Source: SCN-70-22 sp046327755 (GTDB lineage: Bacteria; Gemmatimonadota; Gemmatimonadetes; Gemmatimonadales; Gemmatimonadaceae). Taken from it: 64,000 nt of DNA. Location of the stretch: contig JAXLXW010000005.1 in assembly GCA_046327755.1 (NCBI GenBank), positions 186,001 to 250,000 on the forward strand. The letters run 5' to 3'. Below the pieces are notes generated by a model. The model was not told the DNA's origin and made no database searches. It saw nothing but the letters and a program-made list of their open reading frames with translations. Below are positions 26,442-34,708 of this stretch, piece after piece (the first letter of the stretch is position 1; every line of letters starts with the position of its first letter). The position numbers and the translations under genes are program-made.

Positions 26442-26567
26442 GCGAGTCGCCGTGCGGGCCTCTGGGCGTCGGCAAGGTACATCCTGCCCCAGCGTAACGA
26501 TCCGGCCCACCGCGCCAAAGGTCCGCTGGCTGGAGGAGCGCCACTCGGCCCTGTTAGACTCCCCGGC

Positions 26568-26915
26568 ATGATCGAGGTCCAAATCTTCGGCACCAAGAAG
26601 AGCGCTGACACCCGAAAGGCGCTGCGGTTCTTTGCCGAGCGCCGCATCAAGACGCACTTCGTCGACCTGAACGAACGGGCGGCGTCGCTGGGCGAGCTGA
26701 AGCGATTTGCGCAGAAGTTCGGGGTCGAGGCGCTCATCGACCGGGAGTCGAAGCGCTTCCAGGAGCTTGGGCTTGGCGTGGCGCGGTACTCGGACGATCG
26801 CTGGCTGGAGAAGCTGGCCGACGAGCCACTGATGCTGCGCGTGCCGCTGGCGCGTTGTCAGCACAAGCTGACCGTGGGGCTGGCCGAAGCGACGTGGAAG
26901 GAGTGGGCGGGTTGA
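26568..26915 (+). CDS. ArsC/Spx-like protein without the redox cysteine
   Basis: A 115-residue thioredoxin-fold protein of the ArsC/Spx family: it starts MIEVQIFGTKKSADTRKALRFFAERRI and has HFVDLNER and RRFAQKFG-type helices. The usual CX2C or CX5R site is replaced by KKSADTR. The only Cys (LARCQHKLTVG) is at the C-terminal side, where ArsC proteins contact the product. Arsenate reduction is therefore unlikely; a regulatory or binding role is possible. Its TGA overlaps the TTG start of the ABC-F gene (TTGA). Confidence 0.85.
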   Translation: MIEVQIFGTKKSADTRKALRFFAERRIKTHFVDLNERAASLGELKRFAQKFGVEALIDRESKRFQELGLGVARYSDDRWLEKLADEPLMLRVPLARCQHKLTVGLAEATWKEWAG

Positions 26916-28861
26916 CGCAGTTCTCCTTCAACAGCGTCGGCGTCTCCTTCGGCGCAACCCCGATCCTTCGCGACCTCACGTTCACGGTTGGCGAGGGAGA
27001 AAAGTGGGGGGTGATCGGGCGCAACGGCTCGGGGAAGACGACGCTCTTCCGGATGCTCACCGGGGAGCAGCGCCCCACCGTCGGGACGATCGCCAAGACG
27101 CCGGGGCTCCGCATCGCCGTGCTCGACCAGCATCGCGAGTTCCCGGGCGCCACCACGGTGTGGGGCGCGGTGGCCGACGCTTTCCGCGAGTTGATTGACC
27201 TCGAGGGCGACCTCGCGCGGCAGGCCGACGCGCTTGCCCATGCGGGGGACAGCGTCAGCGAGCAGCAACTCAGGCGCTACGCGCGTGACCTGGAGCGTTT
27301 CGAGCACGAGGGGGGCTACTCCTACGTCTCGCGTGTCGACGCGGTGCTCGCGGGGCTCGGCTTCGATCCCGCGCAGGCGCGCCACGAGGCGCTGTCGCAC
27401 CTGAGTGGCGGCGAGCGTGGACGCGTGGCGCTGGCGCGCCAGCTGGTGATCCCGGCCGACGTCATGCTGCTGGACGAGCCGACGAACCACCTGGACCTGG
27501 AGACGACGCGCTGGCTGGAGGAGTACCTGCGCGAGACGCGCGAGACGGTGCTGGTGATCTCACACGACCGCGCCTTCCTGGACCGTATCGTCGACCACGT
27601 GTTGCACCTGGAGGATCTCTCGGCGACGGCGTACGACGGCGGCTACGCGCACTTCGTGACGCAGCGCGCCGAGCGGCGGCTCTCGCAACAGCGCGCCTTC
27701 GACAAACAATCGAAGGCCATCGCGAAGGAAGAGGACTACATCCGGCGCAACATCGCGGGCACGAACACGAAGCAGGCGAAGGGGCGGCGCAAACGGCTGG
27801 CGTGGCTCCCGCGCCTGAGTGCCCCGCCCGACGACGAGTCGGCGATGGCGGTGCGCTTCCCGCCAGGTGAGCGCGGCGGGGACCAGGTGGCGGTGTTCGA
27901 TCACGCCACGGTGGCGATCGGCGAACGCGTCCTGCTGCGCGATTTCACGGAATGGATTCGCCGCGGGGACGTGATTGGCTTGATCGGGCCGAACGGCACG
28001 GGGAAGTCGACCTTGCTCAAGGCGCTCTTCGGCGAGCGAGCGCTGGCCTCGGGCGAGATCAAGATGGGGGGCGGGACCAAGGCGGCGATGTACCGGCAGG
28101 ACTTCGCCAACGTCCCGCGGCACAAGTCGCTGTACGACATCATTGGCGACATGCGCCCGATGTGGGAGCGCGGCACGATCCAGGGGCATCTGGGGATGGT
28201 CCAGTTCTCGGGCGACGAGGTGATGCGCACCGCCTCGTCGCTCTCGGGGGGTGAGCTCGCGCGCGTGGCGCTGGCGATGATGATGCTGGAGGAGGCCAAC
28301 CTGCTGGTCTTCGACGAGCCGACGAACCACCTCGACGTGGAATCGATCGAGCAACTCGAGGATGCGATCGAGCGCTTCACTGGGACGGTGGTCCTCGTGA
28401 GCCACGACCGCGAGTTGCTGCGCAAGCTGGTGACGCGCGTGTGGGAGCTTCGCGACACGAAGATTCGCGTCTTCGACGGGGACTTCGCCGAGTTCGAGGA
28501 GCAGCGAGAACGCGAGGCGACGGCACGCGCGACGCGTGAATCGGCGGCGGCCGCGGAGCGGAAGGCGCAGGAGAAGGCCGAGGCGAGAAAGCGCACCGAG
28601 ACCGACTCCAAGCGGCGCGGGAACGCGCGCGATATCCGGCGCGCGGCGGAACGGGCGGAGGAGCGGGTGACGTTACTGGAACAGAAGGTGTCCGAACTCG
28701 ACGCAGCGCTGGCCGATGCGTCGCTGTACACTCGTCCGGACGGACACGCGCAGGCCACGACGTTGTCGCGTGAGCTCGACGAGACCAAAGTCGCGCTGGC
28801 GGACGCCATGCAGGCGTGGGAAGAAGCGCTGTCGGCGGCCGAAGCACTGGACGCGTCCTAG
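26912..28861 (+). CDS. ABC-F ATPase (first of two in the window)
   Basis: A 649-residue duplicated ABC protein without membrane domain. Cassette 1: Walker A GRNGSGKTT, signature LSGGERGR, Walker B MLLDEPTNHLD. A linker rich in basic and acidic residues follows (KAIAKEEDYIRRNIAGTNTK). Cassette 2: GPNGTGKST, LSGGELARV and VFDEPTNHLD. The C-terminus is a charged coiled coil (about residues 530-640). ABC-F proteins act on the ribosome, as translation factors or in antibiotic protection. TTG 26912 is chosen for the coupled TTGA and the AAGGAG site eight bases upstream. Confidence 0.93.
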   Translation: MTQFSFNSVGVSFGATPILRDLTFTVGEGEKWGVIGRNGSGKTTLFRMLTGEQRPTVGTIAKTPGLRIAVLDQHREFPGATTVWGAVADAFRELIDLEGDLARQADALAHAGDSVSEQQLRRYARDLERFEHEGGYSYVSRVDAVLAGLGFDPAQARHEALSHLSGGERGRVALARQLVIPADVMLLDEPTNHLDLETTRWLEEYLRETRETVLVISHDRAFLDRIVDHVLHLEDLSATAYDGGYAHFVTQRAERRLSQQRAFDKQSKAIAKEEDYIRRNIAGTNTKQAKGRRKRLAWLPRLSAPPDDESAMAVRFPPGERGGDQVAVFDHATVAIGERVLLRDFTEWIRRGDVIGLIGPNGTGKSTLLKALFGERALASGEIKMGGGTKAAMYRQDFANVPRHKSLYDIIGDMRPMWERGTIQGHLGMVQFSGDEVMRTASSLSGGELARVALAMMMLEEANLLVFDEPTNHLDVESIEQLEDAIERFTGTVVLVSHDRELLRKLVTRVWELRDTKIRVFDGDFAEFEEQREREATARATRESAAAAERKAQEKAEARKRTETDSKRRGNARDIRRAAERAEERVTLLEQKVSELDAALADASLYTRPDGHAQATTLSRELDETKVALADAMQAWEEALSAAEALDAS

Positions 28862-28906
28862 CTCGATGATGCCGCTCGCCATCACCCGCTGACCCAGGGT
28901 ACTGCC

Positions 28907-29932
28907 ATCAATCCCGAACTGTGGGCATGGGGCGGATTCCTCGCCTTTGTGCTCCTCGTCCTCGCGATCGACCTCGGCGTCCTGAACAAGGAGGCGCATG
29001 TCGTCTCCATCAAGGAGGCGCTGCGTTTCACCGTGGCCGTGGCGTTCCTCGCGGCCTGCTTCGGGGTGCTCGTGTACTTCCTCTACGAGCACCACTGGCT
29101 CGGGCTGGGGACGCACGTCGACAAGCTCGACGGGCTGATGAACAACGGGCGGCTGGCGGCGGTGAAGTTCTTCACGGGGTACGTGATCGAACTCTCGCTG
29201 TCGGCCGACAACGTCTTCGTCATCGCGATGATCTTCCAGTACATGCGCGTGCCGGCGCTGTACCAGCATCGCGTCCTGTTCTGGGGGATCCTCGGGGCGC
29301 TGGTGATGCGCGGCTCGATGATCCTGTTAGGCGCCTCGCTCATCGCGCGGTATCACTGGATCCTCTACCTCTTCGGCGCGTTCCTGGTGTACACGGCGGC
29401 CAAGATGCTGCTGGCGAAGGAAGAGGAGGAAGGCGAGACGCCGGGCGACGGCGTCGTGTTGCGACTCCTGCGGCGCGCCTTCCCCATCACGCCGACCTAT
29501 CACGAGCAGCACTTCGCCGTGCGGCAGGCGGGAAAGTGGGTCCTGACGCCGCTGGCCGTGGCGCTGGTGCTGGTGGAGACAACGGACCTGATCTTCGCCG
29601 TCGACTCCATTCCCGCGATCTTCGCAATCACGACCGATCCGTTCCTCGTCTTCACGAGCAACGTCTTCGCGATCCTCGGGCTCCGCTCGCTCTACTTCGC
29701 GCTGGCGGGGGCGATCGAGAAGTTCCGCTACCTCAAGGTCTCGCTGGCGGCGATCCTCGGGCTGGTCGGGGTGAAGATGCTGGTGGCCGACCTGCTCAAG
29801 GACTACCTGGGGCCGAACTTCAACTTCTGGCTCCTGGGGATGGTCGCGGCGATTCTCGCAGCGGGGGTCGCCGCGTCGTGGTGGCGTGCGGAGCGCGATG
29901 GCGCTGGGCGCGAGGAGATGCCGTCGGACTGA
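28907..29932 (+). CDS. TerC-family integral membrane protein
   Basis: About 341 residues with eight or so hydrophobic segments. Conserved acidic membrane motifs are present: AIDLGVLNK in TM1, ELSLSADNVFVIAMIF, VETTDLIFAVDSIPAIFAIT and SNVFAILGLRSLYF. Members export metal ions (manganese) or confer tellurite tolerance. The start is odd. The conserved TM1 (PELWAWGGFLAFVLLVLAID) is coded from about 28913, but no ATG, GTG or TTG lies in frame between the ABC-F stop (TAG 28859-28861, same frame) and GTG 28949. ATC 28907 has AGGG upstream and is used here; CTG 28889 is another candidate. The ABC-F gene precedes it by 45 bp. Confidence 0.88.
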   Translation: MNPELWAWGGFLAFVLLVLAIDLGVLNKEAHVVSIKEALRFTVAVAFLAACFGVLVYFLYEHHWLGLGTHVDKLDGLMNNGRLAAVKFFTGYVIELSLSADNVFVIAMIFQYMRVPALYQHRVLFWGILGALVMRGSMILLGASLIARYHWILYLFGAFLVYTAAKMLLAKEEEEGETPGDGVVLRLLRRAFPITPTYHEQHFAVRQAGKWVLTPLAVALVLVETTDLIFAVDSIPAIFAITTDPFLVFTSNVFAILGLRSLYFALAGAIEKFRYLKVSLAAILGLVGVKMLVADLLKDYLGPNFNFWLLGMVAAILAAGVAASWWRAERDGAGREEMPSD

Positions 29933-29972
29933 AGGGAGAAGACGAGAGGACGAGCAGACGGGAAGACGAAGG
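29931..29972. repeat. GACGAGAGGACGAG-type junction repeat
   Basis: A polypurine stretch (GAAGACGAGAGGACGAGCAG and following) fills the 42 bp between the TerC stop and the kinase stop. Similar stretches occur at 25315-25330, 32261-32280, 39112-39152 (reverse orientation) and 40546-40582. Confidence 0.5.
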
Positions 29973-29974
29973 CG

Positions 29975-32260
29975 TTATCCGGCGGGGAGGGCCATTCGTT
30001 CGATGAGCGCCGCGAAGCGGGGCTCTCCGCGGAGATGGTCCATCAACGGGTTCACGTTGAGGTAGACGACCCATCCCCTGCGCTCGGCGTGGGCGCGTTC
30101 GAGCCAGTCGAGGGTGCGCGCATGGTCGCCGGAGGCCATGTAGGCGGTGGCGATCGAGGTGGAGGAGATGTACTCGCGTGCGGCGCGGGCCTCGAGCGAC
30201 GCGCGCAATGTCGAGGCCTCGTCGTGCAGTCCGGCGCGGTCCAGGGCGTAGGCGAGCGTTCCCTGCGTGAGCGTGCCGGCACCAGGCATCGCGATCGCCT
30301 CGCGGAGCGTGGCGACGGCTTCCTGCGCGCGTCCCTCGACGGCGAGCGAGAGCCCGAGAATCCGATACGATTCCTCGGACGTGGGATTCATCTCGATGGC
30401 CCGCTCGAGGTGGTAGCGCGCGCGGTCAAATCGGCGTGCGTAGTAGTACAGCCATCCCACCGTACGGCGGATCGACACGGAGGCGGGGTCGAGCTCCTGC
30501 GCGGTGTGTCCCTCGACCAACCCCTCGTCCAGTCGACCAACGGCGGCCAGGAAGAAGGCGTACCACTGGTGCGCGGTGGGATAGCGCGGATCGAGTTCCA
30601 GGGCTCGCCGGAACTCGCTGCGCGCGGTCTCGAACTCCCAGAAGTAGATGAAGAGCGCCCAGCCGAGCGAGGTGTGCGCTTCGGCCAGTCCCTCGTCGAT
30701 GTCGAGCGCCTTGCGCGCGTAGCGCACCGCGCGCTCGAGCCCCTCGCTGGAGGGCACGCTGCGATAGTCGACGTGGAGCGCGTAGGCGTCGGCAAGCCCC
30801 GTGTAGGCCAGTGCGTAGGCCGGGTCTTCGGCGATGGCGCGCTCGAAGTGGTCGATGGCATCGTGCGTGGCGGCATCGGTCCGCTGGTTCATCGCCCACC
30901 GTCCGCGCAGGTAGTGGCCGTAGGCGGCGACGCTCTCCGTGCCGCGCTTGGGCGCGGGGTCGCCGATGTCGGCGAGCCAGGTGGCGCGCAGCGTGGTCAC
31001 GATCGTACGCGCCAGCTCATCCTGCACCGTGAACACGTCTTGCAGCTCGCGGTCGTAGCGCTGCGACCAGAGCAGGCGGCCATCGTCGGTCGCGGTGAGC
31101 TGCGCCGTGACACGCAGGCGGTCGCCCTGGCGGCGCACGCTTCCCTCGAGCACCACGGTGGCGCCGAGCATGGCACCAATGGCGCGCACGTCGAGCGATC
31201 GTCCCTTGAGCGCGAAGACCGAGGTGCGTGATGCGACGCGCAGCGTGCGCACCTTGGACAGCGCGTCGATGATCTCGTCGGTGATGCCGTCGCTCAGGTA
31301 CTCGTTGGCGGCATCGGGCGAGGCGTTGACGAAGGGGAGGACGGCAATGCTGTGGGTGGCGCGCCGCGCGAGTTGTGGTGCGCTGTCGCTGCGGCGCGCG
31401 TCGTCGACGGCGTTGGCGATCGCCTCGACAAAAGCGCCCGCCGAGGGAAAACGCTGTGCGGCATCCTTGGCCAGCGCACGCGTCACGGCGGCGTCGACAC
31501 CGGCGGGAACCTCGGGGCGCCGCGTGCGCAGCGGAGGCGGCGCCTCCGTGATATGACGCGCCATCAGGCGACGCGCCGACGATCCGCTGAAAGGGGGTTC
31601 TCCCGCCAGCGCCTCGTAGATCACGCAGGCCAGGCTGTACACGTCGCTCGCGACGCCAATGTCACGCTCCCCGGCCGCCTGCTCGGGACTCATGTACGCC
31701 GGCGTGCCCAGCGCGAGCCCCGCCGTGGTGACTGCGGTCGCGGGGGAGACGGATCGTTCCTCGCAGATCGCCTCGAAGGCGCGCGCGACGCCGAAGTCGG
31801 TGAGGAGCGCCATGCCGTCGGCGAAGAGGATGTTCTCCGGTTTGACGTCGCGATGGATGAAGCCCGCGCGGTGCGCGTGATCGAGCGCGGCGCCGAGCTC
31901 GCGGGCGATGCGCAGGGTGTCATCGAGCGAGAGGCGCGGCTCGCGCTGCAGGCGATCGCGCAGCGAGCCACCGCGCACGTACGGTGTCACGTAGTACAGC
32001 AGCCCGTCCGCCTCGCCCGAGTCGATGAGGGGCACGACGTGCGGATGCGCGAGCTGGGCGACGATCCCGATCTCCCGAAGGAACCGCTCGGTGCCCAACG
32101 ACGCCGCGATCTCGGGGTGCAGCACCTTGATCGCCACCTGTCGGCGGTGCTTCCGCTCCTCGGCGAGGTAGACCCGCGCCATGCCGCCGCGCCCGAGCTC
32201 GCGCTCGAGCTGATAGCGCGCGCGGAGTGTCGGGGCGGCGTCGAGGATCGAATCTTCCAC
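29975..32260 (-). CDS. Ser/Thr protein kinase with CadC/TolB-like and TPR regions
   Basis: A 761-residue protein. The kinase domain covers about residues 15-275: GRGGMARVYLAEE (P-loop), VAIKVL, HRDVKPENILF (catalytic loop), LLTDFGVARA and GTPAYMSPEQAAGE. A second region (about 310-420) with SIAVLPFVNASPDAANEYLSDGITDEIIDALSKV resembles the N-terminal part of CadC/TolB-type ATP- or signal-sensing segments, and multiple TPRs fill the rest (for example ERAIAEDPAYALAYTGLADAY, ERAIEMNPTSEESYRILGL). No clear transmembrane helix divides the kinase from the rest. GTG 32260 is the start. The upstream M20 gene on the same strand ends 112 bp before it. Confidence 0.9.
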   Translation of the reverse strand: MEDSILDAAPTLRARYQLERELGRGGMARVYLAEERKHRRQVAIKVLHPEIAASLGTERFLREIGIVAQLAHPHVVPLIDSGEADGLLYYVTPYVRGGSLRDRLQREPRLSLDDTLRIARELGAALDHAHRAGFIHRDVKPENILFADGMALLTDFGVARAFEAICEERSVSPATAVTTAGLALGTPAYMSPEQAAGERDIGVASDVYSLACVIYEALAGEPPFSGSSARRLMARHITEAPPPLRTRRPEVPAGVDAAVTRALAKDAAQRFPSAGAFVEAIANAVDDARRSDSAPQLARRATHSIAVLPFVNASPDAANEYLSDGITDEIIDALSKVRTLRVASRTSVFALKGRSLDVRAIGAMLGATVVLEGSVRRQGDRLRVTAQLTATDDGRLLWSQRYDRELQDVFTVQDELARTIVTTLRATWLADIGDPAPKRGTESVAAYGHYLRGRWAMNQRTDAATHDAIDHFERAIAEDPAYALAYTGLADAYALHVDYRSVPSSEGLERAVRYARKALDIDEGLAEAHTSLGWALFIYFWEFETARSEFRRALELDPRYPTAHQWYAFFLAAVGRLDEGLVEGHTAQELDPASVSIRRTVGWLYYYARRFDRARYHLERAIEMNPTSEESYRILGLSLAVEGRAQEAVATLREAIAMPGAGTLTQGTLAYALDRAGLHDEASTLRASLEARAAREYISSTSIATAYMASGDHARTLDWLERAHAERRGWVVYLNVNPLMDHLRGEPRFAALIERMALPAG

Positions 32261-32372
32261 GAGAGGACGAGAGAACGAGTGGGGACTCGCGAGGCTACGG
32301 CTGCACCTGCGCGCCTTGGGCGAGGAAGTCGACGGCAACGCTGGACATCAGGCGCACGCCGACGGGGAGTGC

Positions 32373-33659
32373 CTACTTGTCGGCGAAAAAGAGTGGTGAG
32401 TGATTGGCGGCGACTGTCCGCGGGTCCTTGTCAGCGGGAGTGACGCCCAGGGAGAAGAAGAAGCCGGGGACCCTCTCGAGGTAGCGCGAGAAGTCCTCGC
32501 CCGCGGTGCCGGGGCGTGTCTCGGTGGTCCTGTCGGCGCCAACGACGCGCTGCAGCGACGGCACCATGCGCCGGGCGAGCGCCGGGGTGTTCACGGTGAC
32601 TGGGTAACCGAGCTCGATCTTGACGTCGGCGGTGGCGCCGGCGCTCTGGGCGATGAGTTCGGCGGTGCGCTTCATCCGCTGGTGGATCTCGGTGCGCATC
32701 CCGGGGTCGAGCGTGCGGATCGTCCCGATCATCCAGGCGCTGTCGGGGATGATGTTCTCCCGGAGCCCGGAGTGGAAAGCGCCGACGGTCAGGATGGCGG
32801 GAGCGGTGGTGAGGTCCGACTGGCGGCTAATGATCGTCTGCAGGCCCAGCACGATCTGCGAGCCGACGACGATGGGATCGACGCCCGCGGCAGGGTAGGC
32901 GCCGTGCGTCTGCTTGCCGTGCACCACGATGCGGAAGATGTCGCCAGCCGCGGCGGTGGCCCCGGGGCGCCACGAGACGCCGCCTAACGGGCCGGGGCCG
33001 ACGTGCAGGCCGAAGATCGCATCGACCTTGGGATTCTCGAGCACCCCTGCCTCGATCATCGGGCCCGCGCCGCCGACCGGCGGTGCCTCCTCGGCCGGCT
33101 GGAAGATGAACTTCACGGTGCCGGGGAGCTGCGCCTTCATCCCCGCGAGCACCTCGGCCGTTCCCATCAGGATGGCGACGTGGTTGTCGTGACCGCAGGC
33201 GTGCATCACCCCCGTCTCCTGGCCGTTGTACACCGCGCGCACGGTGCTCTTGAACGGAAGGTCGACGAGTTCGGTCACGGGGAGGGCGTCCATGTCGGCG
33301 CGCAGCGCCACCACCGGGCCCGGCTTGCCCCCGCGCAGGATGCCGACCACGCCGTTTCCGCCGACACCGGACTGGACCTCGAGCCCCAGCGACTTGAGGT
33401 GGTCGGCGACGAGCTTGGCCGTCCGCGTTTCCTGGAAGGAGAGCTCGGGGTGCTGGTGAATGTCGCGGCGCCAGGCGACCACCTTCGCCTCGATCTCGAC
33501 CGCTTTCTTGTCGATTGCCGTGTGGAGCGCCGTGAGATTGGCGCCCTGCGCGTGTGCCCGCGATGGCGTCGCGGCGATCAGGGAGACGAGCGCCGCGACC
33601 GCGGCGAGGGGCGATCGCAAGGTTGGGCGAAACGGGCGGGACCGACGAGGATGGCGCAT
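32373..33659 (-). CDS. Secreted M20-family amidohydrolase
   Basis: A 428-residue metallo-hydrolase with a signal peptide (RSPLAAVAALVSLIAATPSRAHAQ). The M20 domain has metal ligands in HACGHDNHVAILMG and FQPAEEAPPVGGAGPMI, plus GLHVGP and the dimerisation lid HGKQTHGAYPAAGVDPI. The C-terminal HSPLFF is typical of aminoacylase/IAA-amide hydrolases. It probably cleaves N-acyl amino acids in the periplasm. ATG 33659 gives the signal peptide. The gene is divergent from the DUF1028 gene. Confidence 0.92.
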   Translation of the reverse strand: MRHPRRSRPFRPTLRSPLAAVAALVSLIAATPSRAHAQGANLTALHTAIDKKAVEIEAKVVAWRRDIHQHPELSFQETRTAKLVADHLKSLGLEVQSGVGGNGVVGILRGGKPGPVVALRADMDALPVTELVDLPFKSTVRAVYNGQETGVMHACGHDNHVAILMGTAEVLAGMKAQLPGTVKFIFQPAEEAPPVGGAGPMIEAGVLENPKVDAIFGLHVGPGPLGGVSWRPGATAAAGDIFRIVVHGKQTHGAYPAAGVDPIVVGSQIVLGLQTIISRQSDLTTAPAILTVGAFHSGLRENIIPDSAWMIGTIRTLDPGMRTEIHQRMKRTAELIAQSAGATADVKIELGYPVTVNTPALARRMVPSLQRVVGADRTTETRPGTAGEDFSRYLERVPGFFFSLGVTPADKDPRTVAANHSPLFFADK

Positions 33660-33839
33660 CGGGCTGGGATCGGGAGTGGAGATCGGCGTGGAGAGGCCGA
33701 AGAATGTCGCGGCGTCGCGAGCACCGCGAGCCACGTTCCCACGGTGCCACCTTGCCGAGGCCGCGCAGGGGGACGATTCTCGTCGCGCGCGGCCGCCGCC
33801 GTGAGCGCCGATCATCCACCACTCTCTCCGACCGCCACG

Positions 33840-34670
33840 ATGCTCGCTCGTCTTCGAATCCCGCTCGCTGCGATTCTGCTCCTGTGTCCCTCCGTGGCGC
33901 GGGCGACCTGGTCGGTGATCGCCGTCGATCGCGCGACCGGGCGGCTGGTCGTCTCGTCGGCGACGTGCGTTCCACAGGCCGGGTTTGCACGCTTTCCCGC
34001 CAAGGGACTGATGGACGTGCAGGCGATCATCGCCCCCGGGTTCGGTGTCGCGGCGGCACAGGCTGGGGTCGATCGCACGCGTGCGAACCAGTCACTGATT
34101 TTCGCCGAGCTGGCGAAGGGGACGCACCCGTCAGCCATCCTCTCGATGCTCATGGCCGACACGCTCATCCAGACGCGCCAGTTCGGCATCGTCGACCTGC
34201 AGGGGCGCTTTGCGGGCTTCTCTGGCGCGAAGAACGGGGTGGCGAGCAACAGCGTGCAGGGACAGGTGGCCGGGACGGAGATCTACTATTCCATCCAGGG
34301 AAACATCCTCGCCTCGTACGCGGTGGTGCAGAACGCGGTGCAGGCGCTCGAACGCACGAAGGGGACGCTGGAAGATCGCGTGATGGCGGCGATGGAGGCG
34401 GCGGACGCTGCCGGCGGCGACAAGCGCTGCAGCTGCGCGAGCCAACCCATGCCGCAGACCAAGGCGGCCTGCACCTCACGCACGGCGCACGTGGCGTATC
34501 TCGTCGCGGCCGACTCGTCGTCGACCAACGGCGCGTCGTTCAACGACGGGACGTACCGGATGTCCCTCAACGTCACCGACGAGAACACGACGCCGGAGGA
34601 GGATCCCAACCCGGTGAAGACGTTGCGGCGACGGTATGACGCGTGGAAGCGCGACGGGGGGCGACCGTAA
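33840..34670 (+). CDS. DUF1028 family secreted protein
   Basis: A 276-residue protein with a signal peptide (MLARLRIPLAAILLLCPSVARA) and the DUF1028 domain starting right after it: TWSVIAVDRATGRLVVSSATC, then AAAQAGVDRTRANQSLIF, RQFGIVDLQGRFAGFSGA and NSVQGQVAG. In this family a Thr follows the cleavage, as in Ntn-hydrolases, but no activity is proved. The C-terminal segment has three Cys (KRCSCASQ and KAACTS). It converges on the Uup gene, with a 38-bp gap. Confidence 0.85.
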   Translation: MLARLRIPLAAILLLCPSVARATWSVIAVDRATGRLVVSSATCVPQAGFARFPAKGLMDVQAIIAPGFGVAAAQAGVDRTRANQSLIFAELAKGTHPSAILSMLMADTLIQTRQFGIVDLQGRFAGFSGAKNGVASNSVQGQVAGTEIYYSIQGNILASYAVVQNAVQALERTKGTLEDRVMAAMEAADAAGGDKRCSCASQPMPQTKAACTSRTAHVAYLVAADSSSTNGASFNDGTYRMSLNVTDENTTPEEDPNPVKTLRRRYDAWKRDGGRP

Positions 34671-34708
34671 GGCGGGAACGAGTGCTCGTGGAGCGGACCG
34701 GCACTGCC

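Noticed and set aside
26568..26915. Arsenate reductase
   Set aside because: The catalytic Cys is absent and no ars genes are near.
26912..28861. First ABC-F as a specific antibiotic-resistance determinant
   Set aside because: Nothing in sequence or context (no antibiotic cluster) supports a resistance role over a housekeeping translation factor.
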